NCBI GenBank assembly: GCA_963931925.1
Contig: OZ007569.1
Coordinates: forward strand, 74,100,400 to 74,164,399
DNA length: 64,000 nt
Source: Onchidella celtica
Taxonomy: Eukaryota > Mollusca > Gastropoda > Systellommatophora > Onchidiidae
Reading direction: 5' to 3'
Position numbers and translations under genes: made by a program. Position 1 is the first letter of the stretch; each line of letters begins with the position of its first letter. Below are positions 35,070 through 47,663 of the stretch, one piece after another. A model generated the notes under the pieces. That model searched no databases. It was given only the letters and a program-made list of their open reading frames with translations, and was not told the DNA's origin.

Positions 35070-36605
35070 ATGGATGTCACAATTTTTCTCGTGTCTGTAC
35101 TGCTCATAATTGTGTGTGGGTTGTACTTCAAGAACAAATCCAAATCCAGAACTCACAAGTCCTGCAAATCTATCCCTGGCCCCTCTCTATTGGAGGGATT
35201 ACGAGTATTTGTGAAAGGAGCCCTAAACAACACTTTACATCTCAAGCTACCGGCCTGGGCCGAGAAATATGGAGACATCATGCAAGTCAACTTGTTGATA
35301 AGGCGATCTGTGTTTGTCAATGATGTCAGTACTTTCAGAAAACTTGTCAAAGAAGCGCAATTCCGTGATGTTTCCAACGATAGACCGCCCACCTTCTTTG
35401 CTGAATATCATTTTTTTGGTACAAAAAGTATAAGTTTCGGACTTTCGGGATCCGAGCACCAACAGAAAAGGAAAATATTTCATAACCTTCTAAAATTTTA
35501 CAGCGAAGGCAGAGGACAAATAGAGGAAGTTCTGATCACCATCATGAACAAGGTCACCAAAGATTTTACACCTGGTGAGGCTGTGGAACTTTCAGCCAAT
35601 CTTAGAGATCTGGTCGCCAGTTTTATTTCGTGTTTATTAACTGGCACAACGTCAGAAACCACACGAGACAAGCTTGACACAATTGTCCGAGTGACCGAAA
35701 GTACAGAAAAAGTTTTCATCATGGAAAATGAATTGCTTCTTCAGCCTTTCCCATTCTTACGTTTTATTCCTGGACTTCGATTCAAGAAACTTCACCAGAA
35801 TTTATCGTCAGCCATGAGAAACTTGCATTCAGTATTTTACTATCCTGCTAAAGCTACATTTGATCCCGATCAAAGAAGAGGATTGGTGGACGAATTACTT
35901 TTCATGCAACAAACTTTACAGGAAGAAGGCAAAGATTTTCAAATGGATGACCAGAATGTACAAGCTCTCATCCAGGACGTGGCAGTTGCCGGGCATATCA
36001 CCACTTCATCTACTCTGGAGAGTTTGTTCCTTCACATGATCAAGTATCCGGACATCCAGGCTCAAGTATATAAAGAAATCCAACGAGTTGTGCAAAATTC
36101 CACTCCCAGCTTTAACCACAAATCAGAAATGCCTTTCACTGAAGCTGTCATTCTCGAAACATTTCGGATTTCCAGTAATGTTCCATTTCTTTTGCCTCAC
36201 ATCATCAAGAAAGATATCGAGTTTGAGGGTTATTTTATTCCTAGATCGACTATCCTCTCGATGAATGCCTGGTACAATCACCATCGAGAGGACTTTTGGG
36301 AGGATCCCTACACATTTAAACCAAGTCGGTTCCTGGACTCCGATGGTCAGTTATTGCCCTCCAAACATCCAGTCCGTCAACAGCTGGTTAACTTTGGTAC
36401 AGGTCTTCGCCAATGTCCTGGAGAAATTTTTGCTAAGTCTCGTCTTTTCTTGATCTTGGTTTATTTTCTGAACAAATTTGAACTAATTCCTGATGGCAAC
36501 CCAGAAAATTTACCTTCCATTGACCCCAGAACCTGGGAGGGGGTCACTGTATTGGGACCTGGCAGTTTCAAATGCCAGATAAAACCAAGATGGGTGGCAT
36601 ACTGA
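35070..36605 (+). CDS. cytochrome P450 (CYP2-clan-like), uninterrupted coding region, copy 1
   Basis: The 511 residues match a full-length microsomal P450. There is an N-terminal membrane anchor (2-20), then a basic stretch and a Pro hinge KSIPGPS. The I-helix AGHITTSST is at 307-315, the K-helix ETFR at 363-366, PSRF at 418-421 and the heme loop FGTGLRQCPG at 442-451 with Cys449 as thiolate ligand. P450s are heme monooxygenases of the endoplasmic reticulum. Two oddities: the acidic residue expected before the conserved I-helix Thr is Ile310, and the helix-C Trp appears replaced (SEHQQKRK). Both can alter oxygen activation, so the reaction cannot be assumed. The coding region has no introns. 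A second copy lies inverted at 47664-49193. The CYP2-clan call is by resemblance only; no CYP number is assigned. Confidence 0.93.
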   Translation: MDVTIFLVSVLLIIVCGLYFKNKSKSRTHKSCKSIPGPSLLEGLRVFVKGALNNTLHLKLPAWAEKYGDIMQVNLLIRRSVFVNDVSTFRKLVKEAQFRDVSNDRPPTFFAEYHFFGTKSISFGLSGSEHQQKRKIFHNLLKFYSEGRGQIEEVLITIMNKVTKDFTPGEAVELSANLRDLVASFISCLLTGTTSETTRDKLDTIVRVTESTEKVFIMENELLLQPFPFLRFIPGLRFKKLHQNLSSAMRNLHSVFYYPAKATFDPDQRRGLVDELLFMQQTLQEEGKDFQMDDQNVQALIQDVAVAGHITTSSTLESLFLHMIKYPDIQAQVYKEIQRVVQNSTPSFNHKSEMPFTEAVILETFRISSNVPFLLPHIIKKDIEFEGYFIPRSTILSMNAWYNHHREDFWEDPYTFKPSRFLDSDGQLLPSKHPVRQQLVNFGTGLRQCPGEIFAKSRLFLILVYFLNKFELIPDGNPENLPSIDPRTWEGVTVLGPGSFKCQIKPRWVAY

Positions 36606-36990
36606 AGAATTCGGCAGTAGGCGGCGCCCTGTTCATTTAGGTGAATTTGACTCCATGGTTTCAAACAACAATAGTTAATCTTCACCCGAAGTCCAGGGGG
36701 CTGCTAGTTGGTACAGTAGAAAAACGAATAAAGAATAACCATAAAGTAAATAACATTAATTACATCTTTGGCAACCTTTATTCCAGTCCATACTTAAATA
36801 CCACAAACGAAGTGTACAGTTTAATATACAAACATAGTTACATGTATTATATTCAGATACTGCAGACAGAAACGTGTATAGTTCCATATATTATATTCTA
36901 TTTAAATACTACCATCATCAGCCCTTTCAGCGCCAGTGGGCGTTTTTGGGGTGTGGTGGTGATTGTAGGGATTAGTTATATATTTTTTTA
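36606..36990. other. 3' flank of P450 copy 1
   Basis: The first 60 bp or so align with the 3' flank of copy 2 (GGCGGCGCCCTGTTCA versus GTGGCGCTGTTCA). An AATAAA lies at about 36727. No other gene. Confidence 0.5.
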
Positions 36991-37259
36991 TTTTGCCCTG
37001 GCAGCGGCTTTGTTCGACCTGCTCTTCTCGACTTCCAACTGCCAAGGTATCTTTAACATGTGCAAGGTGCACATGGGCCATCCGAGTTTTTCGTCTTTAT
37101 CCGAGAAGACTAGCTGCTCCATTCCACGTATCACAGAATTATGGACAGGAAAAAATGGGGAAAATCCCAAAATTCCAACATGCCTGCACCGACCGGGAAT
37201 CGAACCCAGTACCTTCGGCATGAGAGGCGAACACCTTGTCTCTAGACCAACTCGCCTTT
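36991..37259 (-). mobile_element. tRNA-headed SINE, copy 3
   Basis: On the minus strand the head has TTGGTCTAGAGACAAGG (A box) and a perfect pol III B box, GGTTCGATTCC. The shared body (AGTCTTCTCGGATAAAGACG, GCACCTTGCACATG) follows and ends GCCGCTGCCAGGGCAAAA. Confidence 0.88.
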
Positions 37260-40200
37260 TGACAAGTATCAAAAGACATTACTCTCGTCTACTCTACTTG
37301 AACTTTACCAACATGTTTCACTTTGATCATTTCCTGGGCAGATTGGCAGAATGAAACCAGCTTGATAAATTCACTCGTTATGTCTTCTCTCTATTCTTTC
37401 CCCATCTTCCTGGCTTCTTTTCCTGTCCATACACTCACGAGTATATTGTTGGTTTCCTCAGTATCGCGGGTATAGAGCAAAATTGTTGTATCTCCAGTGA
37501 TATGAATAATGTGAACTTACTCGGAAACACCACAATATTGGTCTCAATTATCGCATTTTTAAGGGAGATACAACAATATTGCTTCTCTGTAACTTGGAAC
37601 TGGTTAAAGTTAGCGGAATAACGAAAGAATTGCAGGAAAAGTTTGTCATTATATGACAGTATTGCCATTATGAACTCCAATTCATATCACTGGAGATATC
37701 AATTTTGCTTTATACCCGCGAGTTGTTGGAGCGCATTAGAATATTTTGTTGGTCAAATGATGTAGAAAACATACTCTGTCAAACTGCAAGTTGGAATTTC
37801 TTCATGACAAAGGAACTGTCCATAAAGTATGTAGTGTTCGATTCTAACTATTTTTGGTCCACTCTCCCCTACTCAAGGGCGCACTCAATAATCTTGACCT
37901 CCCCCCCCCCCCCCCCCAATCTTCAAATTGGACGAGTGTACGGCAATTAGCATGTTGAATGTCAATAGTAAGGCATTGATGTTTGAATACTTTTATTGCA
38001 TGAAGTATTTCACTGTTTTCGTGAGAGACATGGTTTTTCTATAATCCTAAAACTGAAGTTATTGAAAAGAAGTGAATCCCCCCCCCCCCAATCCCCTTAC
38101 CCACCCCCAGTCCTTTTTCTCCCTATGCTTTTCGTGAACAAGAGACAACTCCCTCCCCACCTTTCCGACGCACGTCCTCCTAAGATGGTCCCTGAACCTT
38201 AATTCACCCCTTCACGGTTCATAATGTGTGCAGAGTAGTCAACTCCTTATACTGGCGCCAACCCGTGGTGCAGAAACGAGTTTTGTAAAGGAAAGTTACG
38301 TGAAGTAATGCTCGTGTCTGAGAACTAGTGCGGTGTTGTCATCCGTGTCGACCTGGAAAAAGGAATTTTTGGGAGGTGTTTTGATTCACGGTCCAGAAAC
38401 TGTCGGCTTTTTTTTTTTTTCACTTTGGCTGGGCTTATCGAAATGGTTATTTTTTATTTGGAATCTTGCGTGCTGCCTGTTTGTCTCTGCATGCTCACAC
38501 AATCCGCTTATCTGGCCAAGGTCCAAGTGAACGTGAACAGAAAAATGTGAATTGGTAGTGATGTTTATTAATTGCCATCAAATGATAAAGAGAAAAGCCT
38601 TATTAGCAGAACAAACAATTGGTTTTTGATTGTATGTCCTATTCTTTGCCAGTTTGGAGTTTCTGCGCTGATTGAAATTTCTCCAAAGTCCCTCCCCTAG
38701 CTAACATTCCTCCTTTTAGATTTGGAATTCCTTCTTTAGGAGCCAAGTCTCTCTCTCTCTCCCCCCCCCCCCCCCGCCTTGGGGATTAATTATTTTGGTA
38801 ATGGAAACTGTAGGCTTTCAAACCACGGACGGTGACTGGGAAATGTGACGCACTGTACTGACTCAATATTACTGTTTTGCTTAATAGAATGGTCTAGTCG
38901 TAACTAGAAACATACTCTGGTTTTTGTTACACGTTATTCCTTGATTCCATAGATCACTTGCCTTAGTCGATCTTTTCAATACAGTGAAGCCCGAACTGAC
39001 CCACTGGCATTAAATAATACACCAGGCTCAAGAACTGTACAGATTTTTTCTTACATTAACCAAAAATATCTGAATCCATTAGACAAGCCTTTTCAGGTTG
39101 TAACTTTCTGATACATTGTAATAGTCTATATATATATAAACATATGTATTCCTTTCTTTACCGTTATTTAATTTTCAATTTAATACATGTATGTGATTTC
39201 TTGGTTGTTCGCTGTATTAATTTTATTCACACTCTTTACTTGCTACAAACAGATATTAAATACCACTACTACTCCAGCAATATTAAATTACAATAATTCA
39301 TTATAATGATTATTACCAACAACGCATACGAGCTAATCTGCCTTATATATTTTTAAGATTCCATGCTGTGTTACTTCATGTGGCCTACATAATGCCTGTT
39401 TGGAGCTATGACATGTCATATAATATTACGTAAGCTATGTGTAAAAATATGTTCTCTTAGTGTTACGCTCTGTGACAATGAATTTCTAAACTATATAATA
39501 AAGTGATTCTTATCTATCTTATCTTGCCATATGACTCTCAAGACGTACCAAATTTGACCCTGTCTGTTTAGCTTTTCATGCCAACCGCAAACAAACCCTA
39601 AAAAAGAAATGTTTCTAAATCTTCGAACCGTTAAGAAAAGTGTACCCCAAAGATCTATTATTGCAGCTTTTTCCCATATGCCAGGCATCATCAGGAACCT
39701 GTTACATTATCAAAATGATCATGTGTCCGGGAATATCATGAACAGTGTATTTACTATAGCAAAACAGAATGAAGTCTCTGTCGTCTCATCTACCAGACCA
39801 CAAATGCATAATTATTCTCTAAGAGAACATCCAGAAAGTACCCAGCCAGCAACCCTACATCAATTCGACGTAGATTTGAATAGGATTTCTGTAGGGCTGG
39901 TACGACTGCCGCAGAGGTAGATTCCTACATTAAACGAATGTCAGCGCGATGTCGTAATCAGCGGATCTACGTACGTAGGATCGATGTCATTCCTATGTGC
40001 ACATTTGACGTCAATCCCACGAATCAGATTTCCGTAAGGTTGCTGACTAGGTACCTAAGCTGGGGCGGGGGGGAGGGGGTGTTCCCAGCGGATAGAAAGT
40101 GTACATGATAGGAAGGGGGGGGGGAAGGGGGTCTGGGAGCATACTGCACTTTTCAATTAAGTTAAGGGGATTTACTGTGGTAAAAATTGCGTCTTTGTTA

Positions 40201-40849
40201 TCTGTATTCTTTCAGAGTTGATATCTCCTTTATTCCTTGATCAATCTTTATGAAATTTTGAATAAATTTCTGTGTGTTGCAACAAATTTACAACGACTTT
40301 TTCTGATATTTTAACTGAATTTGCTTTTTTTTTTTTTTAGCTCCGAGTCTACTTTTTTGATGATCCGATTTGCGTGTCCAATAAAAAAAATCATAAAAAA
40401 ATAAATATCAACCCTAGCTTAAAAAACAGTTGTAAATATTTGAAAATGATCTCAAGGTACCTGTACGCAAAGTTTTAAAAAATATACTCAAGTAGATTTT
40501 GAGATATGCTTTGTTGAAAATTCCGAAATAGCCGATAAACATTGTTATGTAATCACAGCAATAATGAATAAAATTTGTTGGTAACACTTAATATTCAATT
40601 CCTACCACGTAAGAAGTAAGTCGATCTAGATATTTTACCCTTGACAGCCAAAATAACAAAAAATGAAGTTACTGCCAGATATCCCCGTAATGAATTAAAA
40701 AAGCATGGAAAAAAAACCAACTTCTTGAATTATGTAATAATCAACTACACATTTAATGAAACCATCGATAGATCCGTGCAAACTGTCAGCAAAGGTTTTA
40801 CAACATGAAGGCATCAATACGGACATGCACCATTCTAATGATCATGCGT
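37260..40849. other. no gene recognised
   Basis: About 3.6 kb between the SINE and repeat A. It contains long C runs (37903-37918, 38079-38090, 38760-38775) and G-rich tracts near 40060-40130. Open frames such as 39609-39920 have no supporting feature. Confidence 0.35.
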
Positions 40850-41100
40850 TCGCTCGCAGAAAGGGGTCGCTGTATGTAAGAATGTGCTTCAATGACAATG
40901 TACGTTGTATAGATACATATTTTAATACATATATATTTTGGCGTGAAAGCATAAAATAGTCGGCAAGTCAGAAATGGAAACCTGACAATGTCTCTATTTT
41001 ACCTGTATAGGTCAAAACAAGTTACACGTGCATGTATATGAAACTATGAAATAAAATACAAAATTATATATCATATCTACTGTGTTCAGATGATGTTTTA
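40850..41100 (+). repeat. dispersed repeat A, copy 1 (truncated)
   Basis: Shares GTATGTAAGxxTGTGCTTC, TTTTGGCGxGAAxGCATAAA, GTCGGxAA and CTGTATxGG/AATAGG blocks with 45980-46200 and 59500-59720. It stops where the GA array begins. Confidence 0.7.
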
Positions 41101-41110
41101 GAGAGAGTGA

Positions 41111-41186
<76 letters not shown>

Positions 41187-41318
41187 AGGAGAGAGAAGGA
41201 GAGAGAGAGACAGAGAGAGAGAGAGGAGAGAGAAGGAGAGAGAGACAGAGAGAGAGAGAGAAGGAGAGAGAGAGAGACAGAGAGAGAGACAGAGAGAGAG
41301 AGAGAAAGAGAGAGAGAA

Positions 41319-41353
<35 letters not shown>

Positions 41354-41436
41354 CAGAGAGACAGAGAGAAAGAGAGAGAGAAGGAGAGAGAGAGACAGAG
41401 AGAGAGACAGAGAGACAGAGAGAAAGAGAGAGAGAA

Positions 41437-41473
<37 letters not shown>
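41101..41473. repeat. GA-rich microsatellite
   Basis: GAGAGA runs with CAGA and AAGGA interruptions, followed by a short ATC/ACC-rich stretch. Open frames encode only Arg/Glu or Leu/Ser repeats. Confidence 0.97.
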
Positions 41474-42139
41474 TCATCATTGTCACCATCACCACTACCA
41501 CTACCGCTACCAACAACAACAGCAGATTACATTTTGACAGCTGACCTCTTTTCATTCTGCTAGTCGCTTCACCAACATAAATAATGACCTTTGCTACATG
41601 TAGGCGCCCTGTGCAGTGCTCAATATTCCATGATAATAATTTTAACAAGCAGAATAGCCGACCTACGTCCCAGCTTTCAAAAATATATTTTCGTCGGCAA
41701 TGTTTTATATATGTGTATAATTTTTTTTAGAGATTTGAAGATAAAATTAAAAAAAACAAAAATGAGATACTTAACCTGGATACATCTCAATAACAGATCT
41801 TCTCCTTTCGCTTTCTTTGCATAGTTCATGGCGGTTAAAAACTGTGTTTGGATATCTCGCCGATAAGGTGGGAATATTCGAAAAAATACATTTTCTAAAA
41901 TATGAACCCTAGGGTTAAATTATTTCAAAGGCGTCATGTCGAGCTTCGAGTAATTTGAAACATTTATGACCATTTTTAAGCCGTAATTCTGCAGTTCCTG
42001 GGGATATTAAGTTAACGCATTTTCCAATTCCTCATATCTGATCTATTATATATAATTTCTGAATGATGGCGTAAACGTTTAGCGTCTAGTCAGATAATCT
42101 GCGGAGGCGAAGAATTAAAACACATCAAATTTAACCAAT
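41474..42139. other. no gene recognised
   Basis: Nothing supportable seen. Confidence 0.4.
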
Positions 42140-42410
42140 AAATTTCTCTTTATTTTCAAGTGTAAATAAGATGATTTGGTGTTCTTATTGCTTTGACTGT
42201 ATTTACTGGTCAGCTCTCTGTCACGTTTTAAGTGGATCTGGACAGGTGGGGTTCATTATGTGAAAAAACGTAAGACCGTATTAAGTTTTGTGTGAAATAT
42301 ATAATTTCTGCTGGATTATATCGCGGATGATGGAATGGCACCATCTGCCAGTTGGGTTATTACATGTGTGTATTACGTTTTTCTTTTCTCTCTGTGTCAC
42401 AGAAACAAAG
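42140..42410 (+). repeat. dispersed repeat B, copy 1
   Basis: Matches the complement of 63590-63845 over CTTTATTTTCAAG, AAATAAGATGATTTGGTGTT, AAGTGGATCTGGACAGGT, TTCATTATGTGAAA, TTTTGTGTGAA and CACCATCTGCCAGTT. Family unknown. Confidence 0.8.
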
Positions 42411-42449
42411 AATACAATGCATATTTTACTCGTGGACAACCAATTATCA

Positions 42450-42483
<34 letters not shown>

Positions 42484-42844
42484 TCAACAGACACGAGTGA
42501 AATTAATGTTGAAGTCTGATCATACCAGTTTGAATGGATACTCAACCCTTTTGTATATCAATGCTATCTAATGCATGTTTACTTCCTCTAAAATGTATCA
42601 TGATTTACAGGAGTGAAGAATGTATGTATGGACACCAATATAAACTAAGACTGAAATAAACTATTGTTATTATTTCCCCTGATACAAACTGTAGGCTACA
42701 AAACATGCAGCATCTCAGAGCATTCTCTTTGAATGGCAGAAGAACCTTTCATCTCTTCCATTTTTTTTTTTAAAATGTTTTTTTTTTTCCCCAGCCCCCC
42801 GTATCCAAATTTGACATGCAGCACCCGTATCTATTTCGACAAAA
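42411..42844. other. no gene recognised; ATA run
   Basis: An AAT/ATA run at about 42450-42482 and poly-T near 42763-42790. Confidence 0.45.
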
Positions 42845-42888
42845 CAAAAACAACCACACAACAACAACCACACAACAACAACAACAAC

Positions 42889-42939
<51 letters not shown>

Positions 42940-43219
42940 CAACAACACAACAACAACAACAACAACACAACTACCACAACACACAACAACAACAACCACA
43001 CAACAACCACACAAACAACAACAACCACACAACAACAACAACCACAACAACAACAACACAACCACAACAACAACCACACAACAACAACAACAACAACAAC
43101 AACACAACAACAACCACACAACAACCACACAATAACAACAACAACAACAACACAACAACAACAACAGCAACAACCACACAACAACAACAACAACAACAGC
43201 AACAGCAACAGCAACAATC
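42845..43219. repeat. CAA / CCACA microsatellite
   Basis: Mostly CAA trinucleotides with ACCACA interruptions. Open frames give Thr/Asn, Gln or Val/Cys runs and are not genes. Confidence 0.97.
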
Positions 43220-43434
43220 ATGACCAAGAATGGTGGTAATGTTGACAATCAAAGGATTGTGGTGTATGTTGTCCAAATAATCAGTGATATATTGTCGATT
43301 GATATTCATCACTTTTTCTACCATTTGCAGCCATGTCATTACAAAGTTATATCATCCACTGATGTTTTCCAAGTGCCATTCAAAACTGTAACCTCTCTAT
43401 CAGAACAACAACAGGGCCCCCTCCTTCTCCTCTT

Positions 43435-43784
43435 TCTCATCATCACCATCACCACCATCATCATCATCACCATCATCGTTTATCACCATCATCACCCTCC
43501 TCCTCCTCCCCATCAACATCGCCATCATCACCAACATCATCATCATCGTTTATCACCATCATCACCCTCCTCCTCCTCCCCATCAACATCGCCATCATCA
43601 CCAACATCACCATCACCGTTTATCACCATCATCACCCTCCTCCTCCTCCCCATCAACATCGCCATCATCACCAACATCACCATCATCGTTTATCACCATC
43701 ATCACCCTCCTCCTCCTCCCCATCAACATCACCATCATCACCAACATCATCATCACCGTTTATCACCATCACCACCCTCCTCCT
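43435..43784. repeat. ATC-rich minisatellite, left part (70-bp period)
   Basis: The CGTTTATCACC marker recurs with a period of 70 bp (at 43477, 43547, 43617, 43687 and 43757). Units contain CCTCCTCCTCCTCCCCATCA. The array is interrupted at 43785 by solo LTR 2 and resumes at 45077. Confidence 0.95.
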
Positions 43785-45076
43785 TGTCATGAGTCTAGTG
43801 TTATTAAAATTCACGCAGAGCCGTGAGTTGTTTACGTGTCAGGGCCATGAGAAAATTGGCTGGTGGCCTTGAACGGTCCCCGCGAATTATTGTTTGTAAG
43901 TAAAGAATTATAAAGTTAAAATATTAGATTCACGCTTTTGGGTTTTAGTGTTCGTGATTAGAAGTAATGAAGTAGGGGTGAGATAAGGTGGGGATTGCCG
44001 ACATTGTTAAGTATGACTAGACAAGTTTTTGCACGTTAACTGGCTAGTAGAATAGTGCAGACATATTCTTACTTTCAAAATGGTGGGGGTTTCGGCCAAT
44101 GGGATTGCTGAACTAATTTTACCAGCGGACTAACCCTGCTGGGTATTTGGCTGGTATAAATGATCGTGTAACGTTGAAATTCATTGAGTACAGACGAGAA
44201 GCCAAGCATCATTTCGTGAAGTATCTCCGGTTGGCCAGTACCTGAACTGTGTGGCACGTAGGCGAGCAGTCCATTGTCATGGGACTGGCGTAGCATATAG
44301 AGAGAGCTGATAGAAGTAACAGAGAGAGCTCTAGAAAGAAAGGTCTGGGTGGACTGACCTAAAGAGTCCACACTGCGCTATCCTGATTTTTCGCGCCTAC
44401 GAGTTAGGCGTGAATAACGGTAACTGATCTGATTCACTCATAGTCATAGAAGTTCAAAGATAGAGAGAAAACCCACAGCCTCATAGGAAGTCAGAGAAAA
44501 CCACAGCTTGGACTCGACGAACCGAGCGTCAGCTGATAACAAAATTATCTATAGGCATTTGAAGACTTATTGTTAGCTTGTGACTCATTACGGCACGAGC
44601 CCATTGATATTGGTATGAATATTAGAGTGATTGCATGTATAGAATTATATGTACAAGCTACTTAATACCTGCAAGCCGAAATCGTGCTTCTGTAGGCTTT
44701 GAACGTACTGGGCTCTCCTAGCATTCAGTGTGCATTGGGAACCCATATTATTTCTGGAGAGTTTGCCTGGCGACTGGCCAGTGGCGACTCAACTGCTACT
44801 ATAGATTGATATCTTGTTTCTTATGATGATACATCAATTGAATATTAATTATGGTAGATAGCTTAGTATAAGTTAGCATTTTGGAACTTTATTTTGAACA
44901 TACCTCTATTGTCTTTTGTTTCATATATCCATATTTATGTAATTATTACGGCCCGGCCGGCCTGACAAACATATACTCTTATTTAATAATTTCTTGTGTG
45001 TTTGTGTCCGAGTGTGAGTTAGCTGCCTCTCGTGCAGTCGAGTTAGATCCCCAAGACCTTAACTCTGCTCGTGACA
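43785..45076 (+). mobile_element. solo LTR 2 (TG...CA), inserted in the ATC minisatellite
   Basis: 1292 bp starting TGTCATGAGTC and ending CTCGTGACA, homologous along its length to solo LTR 1. Shared blocks include CACGCAGAG, AAGTATCTCCGGTTGGCCAG, GCCTGGCGACTGGCCAGTGG and TTAGCTGCCTCTCGTGCAGT. A TATAAA at 44155-44160 is a candidate promoter. It is flanked by CTCCT on both sides; this is weaker evidence than elsewhere because CTCCT is native to the minisatellite, but the exact resumption of the array after it makes insertion certain. No internal coding region. Confidence 0.92.
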
Positions 45077-45440
45077 CTCCTCCTCCCCATCAACATCATC
45101 ATCATCACCAACATCATCATCATCGTTTATCACCATCATCACCCTCCTCCTCCTCCCCATCAACATCATCATCATCACCACCATCATCATCATCACCATC
45201 ATCACCAACATCATCATCATCGTTTATCACCATCATCACCCTCCTCCTCCTCCCCATCAACATCATCATCATCACCACCATCATCATCATCACCATCATC
45301 ACCAACATCATCATCATCGTTTATCACCATCATCACCCTCCTCCTCCTCCCCATCATCACCCATCATTATCTTCACTATCCCTCCCCTCCTCCTCCTCAT
45401 CACCATCACCATTATCGTCATTACCATCATCAGTAACAAC
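45077..45440. repeat. ATC-rich minisatellite, right part (97-bp period)
   Basis: Continues the interrupted array, but here the CGTTTATCACC marker recurs every 97 bp (45124, 45221, 45318), each unit being 27 bp longer than in the left part through extra ATC triplets. Confidence 0.93.
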
Positions 45441-45647
45441 TATCACATTAATGGTCATAATCATCTAATTATAATGATAAAACACATACATAGAGAAATG
45501 AGAACTTGGATCTCAAATTTATTATATAATAATAATAATAATGAAGATCATTTATATAGAGCCTAATCCAAACGAGTTTGCTCTAGGCACTTTACCGCAA
45601 GTCTTGTTCTCTCGATTTGCATCTCTCTCACTCTCTCTTTCTTTCTC

Positions 45648-45687
<40 letters not shown>

Positions 45688-46428
45688 AGAGCAAATTGTA
45701 ACGCAGCCTGTTAGGTGCAGTTCACAACTCACAACAGTTCACAACTCACAACTTGTATTCTAAAATATTACAACATTATTTGAATATATATTATATAATA
45801 TTTATTTAATAATGAATTATAAATTTTCGTTGGTGATATGGGGGGTGATAGGGATAGATCTATTAATTTTAATATGTGAACAGAATCTGTGGTACATTGT
45901 TATATGACCCAGAATTGGACCAAGTCGCTGAATATTTAGATTAAAACAAGCTAGAACTAGATCTAAGTAGCTGTATGTAAGGCTATGCTTCAGTAATAAT
46001 GGATGTCCTATGTACAGTAGGCCTATTATATTTCGTATCTATTTTGGCGAGAAGGCATAAATTAGTCCACAAGTCGGAAAACAAAACCTGATAATGCCTC
46101 TACTGTATCTGAATAGGCCAGTGCAAGTTACTTGTACACGTGAAACTATGCAATAAAATATAAAATTAGGAGGTCATTTCTATTGCGTTCAGCTGATTTT
46201 TCTGGTGTTAAACAACACGGGCATACTCAAGATGTCACGGTTCCTCGGCATCCACTGGTTGTTAAAAATGTGACAGTTGCATAAGTTAAATAGAATTAAG
46301 TCTTCATTTATTCAAGTTGACAAGGATGACAGCACGCCATTCATGAACTGGCTGCACATTATTGCTTGAGTGGATAAAATAAAAAGAATGTTTCAATAAA
46401 AATGGGCCCGATCCAGTTTCAACCCGTA
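45441..46428 (+). repeat. dispersed repeat A, copy 2 (longest)
   Basis: Matches 59275-59941: ATGGTCATAATCATxTAAT, AACACATA, GGATCTxAAATT, GTGCTTC, GCATACTCAAGATGTCACGG, TTCATTTATTCAAGTTG and the end AATAAAAATGGGCCC then TTCAACCCG. It carries an internal AAT run and a TC array (about 45625-45685). Family unknown. Confidence 0.75.
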
Positions 46429-46464
46429 TATATTAGGGTCGGCATTGCAAAAACACCTCAACTC

Positions 46465-46604
46465 AATTGAAATTAATAGATTAAAATTTATCCATATCAT
46501 CTTCCCCCCCCCCCCCCCCCCCGCCAGAACAAGAAATAATAAAACAAGTAAAGTGAGGTGTAAATGCCAAGGGCAGCGAACCTCCTAAAATAAAGACCTC
46601 AAAT
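46465..46604 (-). repeat. dispersed repeat F with internal C-tract, copy 2
   Basis: Inverted counterpart of 14016-14173, including the long C run next to GCCAGAACAAG and the AAGTAAAGTGAGGTGTAAAT block. Confidence 0.75.
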
Positions 46605-46736
46605 AAAAAACACCTCAACTCACATTCTGAAAACTGAAGTTCTCTTTTCACATGTAAACATGGAGAATATGAAAAGAATTTATTCAGAAAAAAATTTATC
46701 AGACTGATTTGTATCTGACCAGGATTTAAGATGAAG

Positions 46737-47042
46737 TTAGGATATTCTGAAACTTTAAATGGCGCTTTGCGCTGACCATTTTGCCATTCCATTAGCCAAA
46801 CATAGCCAAATTATGATTTTCAGACAATCTTGCATCTTATTTTTTTTGAAAGACATAAATAAAACTATCTCTTTTAATTCATTATGGCAAATGAAAAACA
46901 CATTTTATAAGCTTTACAGACCCCCAACCCCTTTTACACTTTTTCATTCGCCGGGTGGGGGGTGGGGGTGGGGGTGGGGGAAACCCACCTCTCCTAACTT
47001 TATGGATGGCTGACTTTGGCTTCTCGAGTGGGAAACTTTTCA
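46737..47042 (+). repeat. dispersed repeat C, copy 1
   Basis: Direct counterpart of 57296-57561: starts TTAGGATATTCTGAAACTTT and ends GACTTTGGCTTCTCGAGTGG then GAAACTTTTCA. It contains a GGGGGTGGGGGT insertion that copy 2 lacks. Confidence 0.85.
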
Positions 47043-47663
47043 AGATGAAGTGACGCGTTTCATTACAGTTAAAATAAAAGATGTTTACCTTAGATACCGT
47101 CTTGATTGTCAATGCAATATGATTATGAAAATGTTTTCAGGACAGATCGGTGAAATATCTCGTAATAAATTGGTTTTAACTGAATCTGAATTTGACATTT
47201 TGATCCTTTCTGCCGAGTTGAAAATATTAACTTTGGCAAGACAATTGCCATGAAAACGAAGGTCCTGGAATGTAATTCTTGGATTTAATTCATTTAATAA
47301 TCCCATTCCCATTTTTTAAAGTTATTTTCTATTTGGTTTTTATTCAGTTACAGACGACAGTTCTTTACTCCCGTCTGAGAAATTTTATAACAGAAATGGT
47401 GATTACAATGATGATGATGACGACCATGTTAAATTCATGAACTGTTATGTTGGGTACACATGTGAAGCTGTTCCAGACACATAAAATGCTAGTTATGTTC
47501 ACTGGTAAAAGAATTTGTTCATTTGGTTCAGTGGCCCTTCACTTCTGGGGTAACAAACAAAGATCTGCACTTCTAGAAAGCGTTAATTATTCATGGCTGT
47601 ATCCATGCCGAAATGTCCATTCATCACCGTGAACAGCGCCACTTATCGCTGGATTGTTCATCA
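47043..47663. other. 3' flank of P450 copy 2, no gene recognised
   Basis: Only the stretch next to the P450 stop aligns with the 3' flank of copy 1. Nothing else is supported. Confidence 0.45.

Noticed and set aside
36641..37354. 237-codon frame after P450 copy 1
   Set aside because: It runs across the antisense of SINE copy 3 and has no recognisable domain.
41115..43239. Long open frames rich in Arg/Glu, Thr/Asn, Leu or Val/Cys
   Set aside because: They are translations of GA and CAA microsatellites in both directions.
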